From Sporolactobacillus spathodeae (GTDB lineage Bacteria > Bacillota > Bacilli > Bacillales > Sporolactobacillaceae): 63,081 bases of DNA. Positions 7,843 through 16,852 of this stretch are shown here, one piece after another. Where the stretch lies: positions 1 to 63,081 of the forward strand of contig NZ_JAFBEV010000016.1 of the NCBI RefSeq assembly GCF_016908935.1. Reading direction: 5' to 3'. The notes beneath the pieces are model-generated. The model had not been told where the DNA came from and searched no databases. It saw only the letters and a program-made list of their open reading frames with translations. Positions within the stretch are counted from its first letter, which is position 1. Each line of letters opens with the position of its first letter. Made by a program: the position numbers and the translations under genes.

Positions 7843-9357
7843 ATGAATATTTTAAATGAAATCAAGAAATGGGCCGAACAGACCCCGGATCATGTTTGTT
7901 TTCAGCATCGCGCGGAGCAGCTGACGTATCAGCAGCTTGACGAACGCTCCAATGCGGTTGCCCGCTGGATTGAAGAAACTTTTCCCGATGATCGCACGCC
8001 AATTATGGTGCATGGGCATATGGGCACAGAAATGCCGGTCCTCTTTCTCGCTTGCGTGAAATCGGGCCATGCGTATATTCCTGTCGATCAGTCCGTGCCA
8101 TCGGAACGCATCTCATTGATTGCAGAAAGCGCGCAATCTCGGCTGATTTTCACGAGTAGCCCAGAATCGTTGCCTGCGCTTAACTTGCAGGCTATCGCTT
8201 CCGAACAATTAAAGCATATTCAGAGCGTTTATCAGGGGCAGCAGCCAGAAGCGGATGCGCAGGTTGGCGCGGAAGATACGTTTTATATCATTTACACGTC
8301 CGGTAGTACCGGTCGTCCGAAAGGCGTGCAGATTCCGCGCCGATCGCTTGAAAGTTTCGTTCGCTGGATGACTGGCGATTTCGGATTCACATCAGAGGAT
8401 GTGTTCCTCAATCAGGCGCCATTTTCATTTGACCTCTCTGTTATGGATCTCTATCCATCGCTTGTGACAGGAAGCACACTCTGGGCTGTGGACAAAGAAA
8501 TGATCAGTTTTCCAAAGGAATTATTCGCCTCTTTTGCTGCCTCTGGCATCACTGTCTGGACCTCGACGCCTTCCTTTGCGGAAATGTGTCTGATGGATCC
8601 GTCGTTCACGGATACGATGCTTCCGGAGCTGCATACATTCCTGTTCTGCGGCGAAACATTGCCTGTAACGATTGCCCGTAAGTTGCGCGATCGTTTCCCG
8701 AAAGCGCGAATCATTAATACTTATGGACCGACTGAAACAACCGTAGCTGTCACTTCGATCGAAATCACTGAAAAGATGCTGCAGTCGGATCAGGCTTTTC
8801 CGGTCGGCGCGTGCAAACCAGAGGGACGGATCCTGATTCTCGATTCGGATGGTACCGAGATGGTGGAAGGTCAGAAAGGCGAGATCGTGATCTGCGGGGC
8901 GAGCGTCGGTAAAGGCTACCTTGGTCAACCGGAGAAAACGGCTGAAGCTTTCACGATCGTTGATGGGCTGCCAGCCTATCACACGAAAGACGTTGGCCTG
9001 TTGAAGAATGGTTTACTTTACTACTTTGGCCGTATGGATCATCAGATCAAATTGCATGGCTTTCGGATGGAATTAGAAGAAATTGAGCATGTGCTGTCAA
9101 CATGCAGCCTCGTAAAACAGGCACTCGTTCTTCCCGTTAAGAAAGGAGATCGTTACGATCATTTGATTGCAATGGTTGTGCCTGAAGACGCGCCGTTTGA
9201 TGCCAGTTACAAGTTGACAAACGCAATACGCAAGGAAATTGCTGAGACATTGCCGGGCTACATGATCCCGCGTAAATTTATCTATCAGCCGACATTTCCA
9301 ATGACCGCGAACGGAAAAGTCGATCGGAAAGCGCTGCTTGCTGAGGCCGCTCAATGA
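7843..9357 (+). CDS. dltA: D-alanine--D-alanyl carrier protein ligase
   Basis: DltA is the cytoplasmic ANL-superfamily adenylation enzyme that activates D-alanine with ATP and loads it on the phosphopantetheine of DltC. The 504-residue protein has the P-loop YTSGSTGRPKG, the A5-like motif NTYGPTETTV, the A7 motif YHTKDVG and the C-terminal NGKVDRKAL with the catalytic lysine. I chose ATG 7843 (MNILNEIKKW) because AAGGGGG sits seven bases upstream. Frames open further up only overlap dltX. Its stop overlaps the dltB start (ATGA). Confidence 0.96.
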   Translation: MNILNEIKKWAEQTPDHVCFQHRAEQLTYQQLDERSNAVARWIEETFPDDRTPIMVHGHMGTEMPVLFLACVKSGHAYIPVDQSVPSERISLIAESAQSRLIFTSSPESLPALNLQAIASEQLKHIQSVYQGQQPEADAQVGAEDTFYIIYTSGSTGRPKGVQIPRRSLESFVRWMTGDFGFTSEDVFLNQAPFSFDLSVMDLYPSLVTGSTLWAVDKEMISFPKELFASFAASGITVWTSTPSFAEMCLMDPSFTDTMLPELHTFLFCGETLPVTIARKLRDRFPKARIINTYGPTETTVAVTSIEITEKMLQSDQAFPVGACKPEGRILILDSDGTEMVEGQKGEIVICGASVGKGYLGQPEKTAEAFTIVDGLPAYHTKDVGLLKNGLLYYFGRMDHQIKLHGFRMELEEIEHVLSTCSLVKQALVLPVKKGDRYDHLIAMVVPEDAPFDASYKLTNAIRKEIAETLPGYMIPRKFIYQPTFPMTANGKVDRKALLAEAAQ

Positions 9358-10523
9358 CGTCATTCATTCCTTACGCGTCTTTCCGCTTTTTTGTTTTAAT
9401 CGGCGTTCTGCTTCTACCCGTTATCCTGATCGGCCTCCGAGGCAGACGTTGGCAGGCTTATAATAATTTCCTTGCGTGTCTCATGCTTGTTTTGATATTC
9501 GGTTCGAAACCCTTGCAATTGGTTTCCTTGCTTGTTTTTCTCGTCTGGCAGCTTACGTTGATTCGCGGTTACCTGGCGATTCGGCAGAAGCATAATTCGG
9601 CACCGATCTTTTATCTGATGATTGCACTTTCTGTGCTGCCACTGTTTCTTGTGAAGCTGTCAATGGACGTGTCAGCACTTAGTTTTCTTGGTTTTCTCGG
9701 CATCTCCTACGTGTCTTTTCGTTCGATCGAAATGCTGATGAATATTCGGGATGGAGCAATCAAGACGGTCACACTATGGCGCGTTTTTCGTTTTATTGCC
9801 TTCTTCCCGACGATTTCATCGGGGCCGATTGACCGCTATAAACGTTTTGAAAAAGACGAAGAACACGTACCGAGCGGCGCAGAATACAGAACACTGCTTT
9901 ATCAAGGTTTGAATAAAATTTTTATCGGCTTTCTTTACAAATATATTATCGGTTATCTGGTCTACAAATACTGGCTCGGTTCACCGCTGCTCGCTTCCAA
10001 TTCGGTTCAAAGTATCTGGCTGTATATGTACGGCTACAGTATGTATCTCTTTTTCGACTTTGCCGGTTACAGCCAGTTCGCAATCGGTGTCAGCTATCTG
10101 CTCGGTATTAAAAGTCCAGAAAACTTCAATCTACCGTTTCTCAGCCGCAATATGAAAGATTTCTGGAATCGCTGGCATATGTCGTTGTCGTTCTGGTTCC
10201 GAGATTTCATTTATATGCGTTTCGTTTATACAGCGGTCAAAAAGAAATGGCTGAAAGATCGCTATTTGATCGGTGATATAGGTATTACGATTAATTTCCT
10301 GGTGATGGGCTTCTGGCACGGATTTCTCTTGCAATATATTATTTACGGAATCTACCACGCGATTGCTTTTATCACCTGTGATCGCTGGGAGCGATTCAAC
10401 AAGAAGCATCACTTGATTCCGAAAGACAATAAATGGGTCAACGCGCTTGCGATTCTTGTGACGTTCCACGTCATCTGTTTCAGCTTCCTGATTTTCTCAG
10501 GTCGACTCAATTTTCTTTGGTAA
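9354..10523 (+). CDS. dltB: DltB, MBOAT-family D-alanyl transferase membrane protein
   Basis: DltB is the polytopic membrane O-acyltransferase that moves D-alanine from DltC across the membrane towards teichoic acid. The 389 residues contain the MBOAT signature with the catalytic histidine in MGFWHG, the upstream FWNRWHMSLSFWFRDF block, and the SSGPIDRY segment typical of DltB. The start codon overlaps the dltA stop by four bases, so translation is coupled. The frame ends normally for the family. What follows is unusual: a repeat-containing 116-bp gap before dltC. Confidence 0.95.
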   Translation: MTSFIPYASFRFFVLIGVLLLPVILIGLRGRRWQAYNNFLACLMLVLIFGSKPLQLVSLLVFLVWQLTLIRGYLAIRQKHNSAPIFYLMIALSVLPLFLVKLSMDVSALSFLGFLGISYVSFRSIEMLMNIRDGAIKTVTLWRVFRFIAFFPTISSGPIDRYKRFEKDEEHVPSGAEYRTLLYQGLNKIFIGFLYKYIIGYLVYKYWLGSPLLASNSVQSIWLYMYGYSMYLFFDFAGYSQFAIGVSYLLGIKSPENFNLPFLSRNMKDFWNRWHMSLSFWFRDFIYMRFVYTAVKKKWLKDRYLIGDIGITINFLVMGFWHGFLLQYIIYGIYHAIAFITCDRWERFNKKHHLIPKDNKWVNALAILVTFHVICFSFLIFSGRLNFLW

Positions 10524-10528
10524 ACGGC

Positions 10529-10626
10529 AAAATCGAGAAAAACTTGGCTTTGCCAAGGTGCTTCGGCTGCTCGCTTCCAACTTACGCACCGATCATATAC
10601 ATTCTTTACTAGCAAAAATAAAAAAT
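10529..10626 (+). repeat. R2 repeat copy B inside the dlt operon
   Basis: This copy separates dltB from dltC. The head is a strong hairpin, ACTTGGCttTGCCAAGGT-like. The middle GTGCTTCGGCTGCTCGCTTC and the tail CATATACATTCTTTA match copy A. Genes are usually tightly packed in dlt operons, so this looks like an insertion. It may add a weak terminator and a secondary promoter for dltCD. Confidence 0.65.
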
Positions 10627-10639
10627 GGGGGTCTTAGAA

Positions 10640-10891
10640 ATGAAAGAAATAACAGCAGATTTTAAAGACAAAGTTTATTCAATTCTTGCAGAAGCTTGTG
10701 AATCGGATGAAGTGAAGGAAAATCCAGACGTTCGCATCTTTGATGAAGGCCTGCTCGATTCATTCGGCACAATCTCCCTTGTTGTCGCAATCGAAGAACA
10801 ATTGGGCATTGAAGTACCGATTTCAGAATTCAACCGTGAAGAATGGGCCACGCCAAATATGATTGTCCAGAAGCTGGCTGATCGGCAGTGA
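10640..10891 (+). CDS. dltC: D-alanyl carrier protein
   Basis: DltC is the small acidic acyl-carrier-type protein that holds D-alanine as a phosphopantetheine thioester between DltA and DltB. It has 83 residues and the attachment site GLLDSFGT (Ser41), slightly longer at the N-terminus than the usual 78-80. ATG 10640 is preferred over the upstream ATG at 10625 because that ATG forms part of the GGGGG ribosome binding site. The last bases overlap the GTG start of dltD. Confidence 0.95.
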   Translation: MKEITADFKDKVYSILAEACESDEVKENPDVRIFDEGLLDSFGTISLVVAIEEQLGIEVPISEFNREEWATPNMIVQKLADRQ

Positions 10892-12075
10892 AGACTTTCC
10901 GATTTGGACCGATGATTCTTGCCGTTCTGATTGTGCTCTCGATTGTATTAATGCCTCTTTCCATCGAGCGCGCGCTCATTCCTTCGGGAACAGTCAAGAA
11001 AGCCGCGTCCAGCCTTGATCCTCATATTTTTCAAGGCATGCTCTTGCAGCAGAAAATGCTCGAAGACAAAAGCTATCTGCCCATTTATGGATCGTCGGAA
11101 CTCTTGCGTCTCAACCGATACCATCCGACCAATTATTTTAAGGTCCACCCGGAAGGCTTTACGCCTTTTCTAATCGGGCGCGGCGGCATGTACTCGCTGG
11201 TTCACACGCTCAATCTGGCAACAACGGGCAAGGCGCTCAACAAGAAAAAAATTGTTATTATTCTTTCACCGGAATGGTTCACAAAGCAAGGATTACAAAA
11301 AGTTCATTTTGATCCGAACTTTTCCAAGGAGCAAACGTATTATCTGATGTTCCATCACACAGTGAATCCTAAATTGCGAGAAAAGATCGCGCGCCGCCTG
11401 CTGCAATTCAGTTTTATCCGTAGCGATCATAATCTTGCGACCCTGCTTCGTAATGCTGCATATCCAGGTTCTGTTTCCAAACCTACGTTGGCACTGGCAA
11501 CCGCGCAGGGCTATCTAACTTATAAAGTGCTGACGCTGCACGATTATCTGTCAGCTTATCGAATTAAACCGGGCTATAAGAAAAGTCAACGCCAGAAACC
11601 TGATCCAGCACTAGCAGACAAGAGCTGGGCGCAATTGAAGGCCGATGCCAAAAAGAGCACAGCCAGCGCAACCGATACTAATCGCTTTCATATTCTCACG
11701 TCTCTTTACAATCAGCATCTTCGCGGAAAAATTGCTTCCTTTAAGGGCTATCGGCATACGGAAAGTTATAATCAATCGCCAGAATACGGCGACTTGCAAT
11801 TACTACTTGACCTGCTGAAGGCGAAACATGTCAAAGCGCTTTTCGTGTCCGTGCCGTTCAACGGCAAATGGTACGATTACGCTGGCGTTTCGAAAGCACG
11901 ACGCGACGTCGCCTATCGCAATATCGCCCATGAAGTCAAAAGCAACGGTTTCCAACTTGCCGATTTCTCACGCTTCGACAGTAAACCGTATTTCATTCAA
12001 GACACAATGCACATTAGTCCGATGGGCTGGGTCTATATCGATCAAGCGATCGAGCAATTCTACAAAAAAAACTAA
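10888..12075 (+). CDS. dltD: DltD, membrane-anchored extracellular thioesterase-like protein
   Basis: DltD acts outside the membrane in the final transfer or proofreading of D-alanylation. It has 395 residues, a GTG start overlapping the dltC stop (GTGA), one N-terminal membrane segment (about residues 7-26) and the rest extracellular. The SGNH-like catalytic serine lies in YGSSELLR, and the C-terminal Asp/His pair in QDTMHISPMGW. It is the last gene of the operon and is followed by a terminator. Confidence 0.94.
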   Translation: MKTFRFGPMILAVLIVLSIVLMPLSIERALIPSGTVKKAASSLDPHIFQGMLLQQKMLEDKSYLPIYGSSELLRLNRYHPTNYFKVHPEGFTPFLIGRGGMYSLVHTLNLATTGKALNKKKIVIILSPEWFTKQGLQKVHFDPNFSKEQTYYLMFHHTVNPKLREKIARRLLQFSFIRSDHNLATLLRNAAYPGSVSKPTLALATAQGYLTYKVLTLHDYLSAYRIKPGYKKSQRQKPDPALADKSWAQLKADAKKSTASATDTNRFHILTSLYNQHLRGKIASFKGYRHTESYNQSPEYGDLQLLLDLLKAKHVKALFVSVPFNGKWYDYAGVSKARRDVAYRNIAHEVKSNGFQLADFSRFDSKPYFIQDTMHISPMGWVYIDQAIEQFYKKN

Positions 12076-12092
12076 ATGACTCCTTCTCCAGC

Positions 12093-12133
12093 TGCCTCAA
12101 AGGCCCATCTGTCCTCGAGGCATTTTTTTTTTT
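12093..12133 (+). terminator. Terminator of the dlt operon
   Basis: TGCCTC (12093-12098) pairs with GAGGCA (12117-12122) and is followed by eleven T. Confidence 0.8.
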
Positions 12134-12139
12134 AGCTAT

Positions 12140-12310
12140 TTTACGAAAAACTTGGCGTATCCAAAAGTTGCGCTTCGGCTACTCGGCTTGCCGCGGGCGA
12201 TCCATGAGCCTCTACTTTGGTTGATGTTCCGCCTAACTCAGCTGATTGAACATGCTACTCTGCTGATAACACGGCCTACTCTGTCGGCGCCGTACCTACT
12301 ATCCCTAATT
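12140..12310 (+). repeat. R2 repeat copy C and adjoining low-complexity intergenic DNA
   Basis: GAAAAACTTGGCGTATCCAA begins the copy, followed by GCGCTTCGGCTACTCGGCTT and a CCGCGGGCGATCC block also seen in copy F. The following 90 bp have short recurring CCTACTCTG-like words. There is no gene in the 12134-12472 gap apart from the adhE control region. Confidence 0.55.
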
Positions 12311-12376
12311 ATGACAACGCTTTCATTCATTGTTCAAAACTTTTTTACTATCTTGTGACGGGCGCATAAAATTGTT

Positions 12377-12428
12377 TGCACAAAAACGAGGTTTAGCATT
12401 ACAGTATATATGTGAATTATTTCACATA
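12377..12428 (+). promoter_or_regulatory. adhE promoter with Rex-type operator
   Basis: TTGCAC (12377-12382), 17 bp and TACAGT (12400-12405) form a promoter. TATGTGAATTATTTCACATA (12409-12428) is a perfect TGTGAA-N4-TTCACA dyad like the operator of Rex, the NADH-sensing repressor of fermentation genes. Sitting over the start point, it should block adhE when NADH is low. Confidence 0.8.
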
Positions 12429-12472
12429 TAAATAACTATTCTTATCAAGAGTTTTTAGGGAGGTCATAAATC

Positions 12473-15079
12473 ATGGCAATTGAAGAACATTCATTGGAGA
12501 ATCACGAAACACCCGTGAGGAACGAGATCGACGATCTGGTTGCCCATGCTCAGGAAGCTGTGCAAGATTTTGCCCCACTCGATCAGAAACAGATTGATGA
12601 AATCGTTCATCAAATGGCGCTTGCCGGCCTTGACCAGCATATGAACCTTGCAAAAATGGCTGTCGATGAAACAAAGCGCGGCGTTTATGAAGATAAGATG
12701 ATCAAAAATATTTTCGCAACCGAATACATCTATAACAGTATCAAGAAAAATAAAACGGTCGGCGTCCTCACTGAAGATCCGTACGCCGAGACCGTTCAGC
12801 TTGCCGAGCCTATCGGCGTGATCGCCGGTGTGACACCGGTCACCAATCCGACGTCGACGACGATGTTCAAGGCATTGATTGCGGTCAAAACAAAGAATCC
12901 GATTATCTTCGCCTTCCATCCGTCCGCCCAGAAATCGAGTGCCGCCGCCGCGAAAACACTGCGCGATGCCGCGGTTAAAGCCGGAGCACCAGAGCACTGC
13001 ATTCAATGGATCGAGAGGCCGTCACTTGCTGCCACCCAGGCGTTGATGCACCATCCCGGCGTTGCCTTAATCCTTGCGACCGGCGGTTCTGGCATGGTCA
13101 AAGCTGCCTATAGCTCCGGAAAGCCGGCAATCGGCGTTGGACCCGGCAATGTCCCTTGTTATATTGAGAAGACTGCCGATATCAAACAGGCCGCAAACGA
13201 TTTGATGCTGTCGAAAACCTTTGATAACGGGATGATCTGCGCTTCAGAGCAAGCCGTCATCATCGACAAAGATATCTACGCAGCCGTGAAAAAAGAGCTG
13301 CTTGATAATAATTGCTATTTTCTCAATCCAAAGGAAAAAGAAGCCATTGAAAAACTAGTGATCGATCCGCGAAAATGTGCCGTCAATCCGCAGATCGTCG
13401 GCAAACCCGCTTCTTTTATCGCATCGCTTGCTGGTATCACCGTCCCTCAGGATACCAAGATTCTAATCGCTGAACTGAAAACAGTCGGCCCAGAATCGCC
13501 GCTATCCCGCGAGAAACTGAGTCCGGTCCTTGCCTGCTACAAAGCTGATACAACAGAAGAAGGCTTCAAGCGCTGTGAAGAAATGATCGCCTTCGGCGGT
13601 AGCGGACATTCCGCTGTCATTCATTCCAATGACACGGCCGTGCGGGACGCATTCGCGCGTCGTATGAAAGTCGGCCGGATCATCGTTAACGCGCCGTCTT
13701 CACTCGGCGGTATTGGTGATATCTACAATCATTTCATCCCTTCCCTGACGCTTGGTTGCGGCAGTTACGGCGGCAATTCTGTATCGACAAACGTCGGCAC
13801 CGCCAACCTGATCAACATTAAAACGATGGCCAACCGCCGCAATAATATGCAGTGGTTTAAGGTTCCGCCGAAAATTTATTTCGAGAAAAACGCGACCAAA
13901 TACTTAGCGCAGATGCCAGCAATCTCCCGCGCGTTTATTGTCACCGATCCCGGCATGGTTCAATTCGGTTATGTCGACCGCGTGATTCATTTTCTGGAGC
14001 AGCGTCCGAATCTCGTCCGCTATGAAGTATTCTCAGATGTTGAGCCGGATCCTTCGGTAGCAACAGTCATGAAGGGTACAGAACGGATGCGTCAATTCGC
14101 GCCTGATGTGATCATCGCGCTCGGCGGCGGCTCAGCGATGGACGCTGCAAAAGGGATGTGGCTTTTCTATGAAAGTCCGGAAACCGATTTCTTCGGTAGC
14201 AAACAGAAGTTTCTGGATATCCGCAAACGCGTCTTCAAGTTCCCTGAGCTCGGCAAAAAGGCAAAATTCGTCGCGATTCCGACAACCTCCGGGACCGGTT
14301 CAGAGGTGACCTCGTTCGCCGTTATTACCGACAAGGAAAATGACATGAAGTACCCGCTCGCCGACTACGCGCTCACACCAAATGTTGCGATCATTGATCC
14401 CGAGTTCGTTATGACCGTTCCGAAACGTGTGCTCGCCGATTCAGGGCTCGATGTGTTGACCCATGCGATTGAAGCCTATGTGTCGAATATGGCCAATGAT
14501 TTTACAGACGGTCTCTGCATCAAAGCGATTCAACTCGTCTTTGAATACCTGCCACGTTCCTATCGTGATCCAGGTGACCGGCTCGCTAAAGAAAAAATGC
14601 ATAACGCCGCGACAATTGCCGGCATGGCTTTTTCCAATGCCTTTCTCGGTATCAACCACAGTCTGGCGCACAAGCTCGGCAATGAATTTCACCTGGCCCA
14701 TGGCCGCTGCTGCGCTTTGCTAATGCCACATGTGATTCGTTTCAATGGACTAAAACCAACCAAATTTGCCGCTTTCCCGAAATACAGTCATTTTATCGCT
14801 GACGCGCGCTATGCAGAACTTGCCCGAATCATCGGTGTGCCTGGCAAAACGACAGAAGAAGGCGTCGAAAATCTCGTGCAGGCGATCAAGAAACTGGAAA
14901 TGGAATTAGCGATCCCGCTGAGTATCGAAGCGAACGGCGTCAGTAAGGAAGCTTTCGACAAAGCAGTCGATAAACTGGCCAATAAAGCTTTTGAGGACCA
15001 ATGTACCACTGCTAATCCGAAAATGCCGCTTGTCAGCGAACTTGCTGAAATTTATCGTCAAGCCTTTAAAGGAATTTGA
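12473..15079 (+). CDS. adhE: Bifunctional acetaldehyde-CoA / alcohol dehydrogenase
   Basis: AdhE converts acetyl-CoA to acetaldehyde and then ethanol, using two NADH. The 868-residue length is standard. The N-terminal aldehyde dehydrogenase half has the catalytic cysteine in DNGMICASEQ and the glycine-rich TGGSGMVKAA. The C-terminal iron-dependent alcohol dehydrogenase half has GGGSAMDAAK and the metal histidines in NHSLAHKLGNEFHLAHG. The linker is NRRNNMQWFKVPPKIYFE. AGGGAGG sits about 10 bp before the ATG. It is monocistronic. The Rex-type operator in front fits fermentative redox control. Confidence 0.96.
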   Translation: MAIEEHSLENHETPVRNEIDDLVAHAQEAVQDFAPLDQKQIDEIVHQMALAGLDQHMNLAKMAVDETKRGVYEDKMIKNIFATEYIYNSIKKNKTVGVLTEDPYAETVQLAEPIGVIAGVTPVTNPTSTTMFKALIAVKTKNPIIFAFHPSAQKSSAAAAKTLRDAAVKAGAPEHCIQWIERPSLAATQALMHHPGVALILATGGSGMVKAAYSSGKPAIGVGPGNVPCYIEKTADIKQAANDLMLSKTFDNGMICASEQAVIIDKDIYAAVKKELLDNNCYFLNPKEKEAIEKLVIDPRKCAVNPQIVGKPASFIASLAGITVPQDTKILIAELKTVGPESPLSREKLSPVLACYKADTTEEGFKRCEEMIAFGGSGHSAVIHSNDTAVRDAFARRMKVGRIIVNAPSSLGGIGDIYNHFIPSLTLGCGSYGGNSVSTNVGTANLINIKTMANRRNNMQWFKVPPKIYFEKNATKYLAQMPAISRAFIVTDPGMVQFGYVDRVIHFLEQRPNLVRYEVFSDVEPDPSVATVMKGTERMRQFAPDVIIALGGGSAMDAAKGMWLFYESPETDFFGSKQKFLDIRKRVFKFPELGKKAKFVAIPTTSGTGSEVTSFAVITDKENDMKYPLADYALTPNVAIIDPEFVMTVPKRVLADSGLDVLTHAIEAYVSNMANDFTDGLCIKAIQLVFEYLPRSYRDPGDRLAKEKMHNAATIAGMAFSNAFLGINHSLAHKLGNEFHLAHGRCCALLMPHVIRFNGLKPTKFAAFPKYSHFIADARYAELARIIGVPGKTTEEGVENLVQAIKKLEMELAIPLSIEANGVSKEAFDKAVDKLANKAFEDQCTTANPKMPLVSELAEIYRQAFKGI

Positions 15080-15150
15080 TCGACAATCTTTTTATAAAAA
15101 GTCGCTTTTCAAAACGTTTCAACCGAATTTTTTAGATAGAATCCTTCCTG

Positions 15151-15180
15151 AACCCGCTTGTCCGCACTGGGCAGCGGGTT
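15151..15180 (+). terminator. Possible terminator after adhE
   Basis: AACCCGCT (15151-15158) pairs with AGCGGGTT (15173-15180). The U-tract behind it is poor, so its efficiency is uncertain. Confidence 0.4.
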
Positions 15181-15316
15181 TCACGCGCCCGCTGAGAAAG
15201 ATCGATCATACCCGTTCATGACTGCTGTGCGGCTTTTTTCGGGCAGGATATATTGGGAGCGTGCTCCGTTTCCTTGCGTGGCAAAAATATGGAACCAATT
15301 CATTCTGTTGTGCTTT

Positions 15317-15332
15317 AACGCTGACTAGCGTT
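15317..15332. promoter_or_regulatory. Perfect dyad upstream of the D-lactate dehydrogenase gene
   Basis: AACGCT-GACT-AGCGTT is a perfect inverted repeat 86 bp before the start codon. It could be an operator. It does not match the Rex consensus, and I cannot name a regulator. Confidence 0.35.
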
Positions 15333-15417
15333 ATTCCGGATACGTTTACAAGAGCGATTTTGATCCATTAAACTAAAATCAAGACTACAAATTTAACACC
15401 TTGGAGGATGACCTGCC

Positions 15418-16413
15418 ATGCGACTACTTGCCTATCATGCCTTTGAAGATGAACTTCCTGAAATTCATAAATGGTCCGAAACAAACGGAATCGAGGTTGT
15501 GGTCTCGCCCAATCTGCTGACTGCTGCGACTGTTGATGAAGCGAAAGGTTTTGACGGCATCTCGATTCAGCAGACAGAACGGATCAGTGATCCGGTCGTT
15601 TATCAGAAATTGCACGAATTCGGTATCCGTCAGATTTCGACACGAACCGCTGGATTCGATGTCATTGACCTTGTACAAGCGGCAAAAAATCATCTGATTA
15701 TCACCAACGTGCCTGCCTACTCGCCCTATGCGATCGCTGAGTTGGCTGTTGCTCAGACACTGCAGCTCACGCGTCATCTGCCACAATTTAACAAACGATT
15801 TGCCAACCAGGATTTTCGCTGGAATGGCCTGATCTCACGCGAAATCCGATCCTTGACGATCGGCATTATCGGAACCGGCCGAATCGGCGCCACAGCGGCT
15901 GAACTGTTCCGCGGACTGGGGGCGCGCGTCATTGGTTTCGATGTCTATCCGAATCCGCAACTTGGCAATATCCTTGAGTACCAGGAAACCATTGAAGACG
16001 TTCTAAAAGAAGCCGATGTTGTATCGCTGCACACGCCGTTGATGGCTGCGACCCGCCATATGATTGATAAAGACAATCTAAAATTGATGAAAAAGGATGC
16101 CTACCTGATCAACGTTGCCCGCGGCGCGCTTGTGAACACGGATGATTTAATCGCCGCCCTGGAAAACGGGCAGATTGCCGGTGCTGCTCTGGATGCCTTC
16201 GAAAGCGAGTGGTTTAATAATCAGGATTTGAGCGGCAAACCCTTCAACGAGCCGCAAATCACGAAACTGATGGCGATGGACAATGTTTTACTGACGCCGC
16301 ACATCGGCTTTTACACCAAAACCGCCGTCAAGAATATGGTCGATGTCTGCCTTGATAGTGTCGTTGAAATTCTTCAGACCGGAACAAGCGTGAATCGCGT
16401 CGACCATCATTAA
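15418..16413 (+). CDS. ldhD: D-lactate dehydrogenase (D-2-hydroxyacid dehydrogenase family)
   Basis: This cytoplasmic enzyme reduces pyruvate to D-lactate with NADH. It has 331 residues, the family length. The Rossmann motif is GIIGTGRIG (about residues 148-156). The catalytic Arg lies in NVARGALVN, the Glu in DAFESEW, and the His in LLTPHIGFY. The N-terminus (AYHAFEDELPEIHKW) and the substrate-loop segment STRTAGFDVIDL resemble lactobacillar D-LDH rather than glyoxylate or phosphoglycerate enzymes. GGAGG precedes the ATG. It is a single-gene unit with its own terminator. With adhE it forms the NADH-reoxidising part of the window. Confidence 0.9.
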   Translation: MRLLAYHAFEDELPEIHKWSETNGIEVVVSPNLLTAATVDEAKGFDGISIQQTERISDPVVYQKLHEFGIRQISTRTAGFDVIDLVQAAKNHLIITNVPAYSPYAIAELAVAQTLQLTRHLPQFNKRFANQDFRWNGLISREIRSLTIGIIGTGRIGATAAELFRGLGARVIGFDVYPNPQLGNILEYQETIEDVLKEADVVSLHTPLMAATRHMIDKDNLKLMKKDAYLINVARGALVNTDDLIAALENGQIAGAALDAFESEWFNNQDLSGKPFNEPQITKLMAMDNVLLTPHIGFYTKTAVKNMVDVCLDSVVEILQTGTSVNRVDHH

Positions 16414-16420
16414 TTTTTAA

Positions 16421-16462
16421 GAAAAGGAAGCCGCTCGTTTTCAGGTGGCTTCCTTTTCTTTT
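16421..16462 (+). terminator. Terminator after ldhD
   Basis: AAAAGGAAGCC (16422-16432) pairs with GGCTTCCTTTT (16447-16457) and is followed by further T-rich sequence. Confidence 0.85.
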
Positions 16463-16469
16463 TATCAAG

Positions 16470-16722
16470 TCGATGCAACAATCATCTTGGCTATCAGATA
16501 TTCGTCGACGTAATGATCGTCCGACCAGACATCCCTGTTCAAAGGCGCCAACCGTATTCGTGTGCTCCCGCGATAGTCTGTTTTCGAAATCAGCAATGGA
16601 CTGTGCCGCCTCAATGGCATATTCTGAGGCAAACGCTTCCGGATTCGCCTGAAGTGCTTCCAACCTGAGTGTGCCCGATAGTCTGCCGCATCTCGCTCCA
16701 TTAACGCTCTGTATTCAATCAT
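16470..16722 (-). pseudogene. Frameshifted and truncated GNAT acetyltransferase
   Basis: From ATG 16722 the minus strand reads MIEYRALMERDAADYRA. An apparent two-base insertion (extra CA near 16671) then moves the sense into another frame, which continues LEALQANPEAFASEYAIEAAQ and then NRLSREHTNTVGAFEQG. This is the N-terminal third of a GNAT-family N-acetyltransferase, ending about where the EQGRLVG core strand should be. The acetyl-CoA binding half is missing, lost against the ldhD terminator. It is not functional as read. Confidence 0.75.
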
Positions 16723-16748
16723 CTGACCGACTTTAAATTATTTGATTG

Positions 16749-16777
16749 TTGATCATTCAACCATATGATGGTATAAC
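16749..16777 (+). promoter_or_regulatory. Promoter of the acyl-CoA synthetase gene
   Basis: TTGATC (16749-16754), a 17-bp spacer and TATAAC (16772-16777) lie about 75 bp before the start codon. Confidence 0.6.
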
Positions 16778-16852
16778 AATCTCATGCCGCATGGTATCTG
16801 TCCGAGCAAACGCAACCATTGGTAAACTGCGAAAAATCAGGGGTACAAGAAA

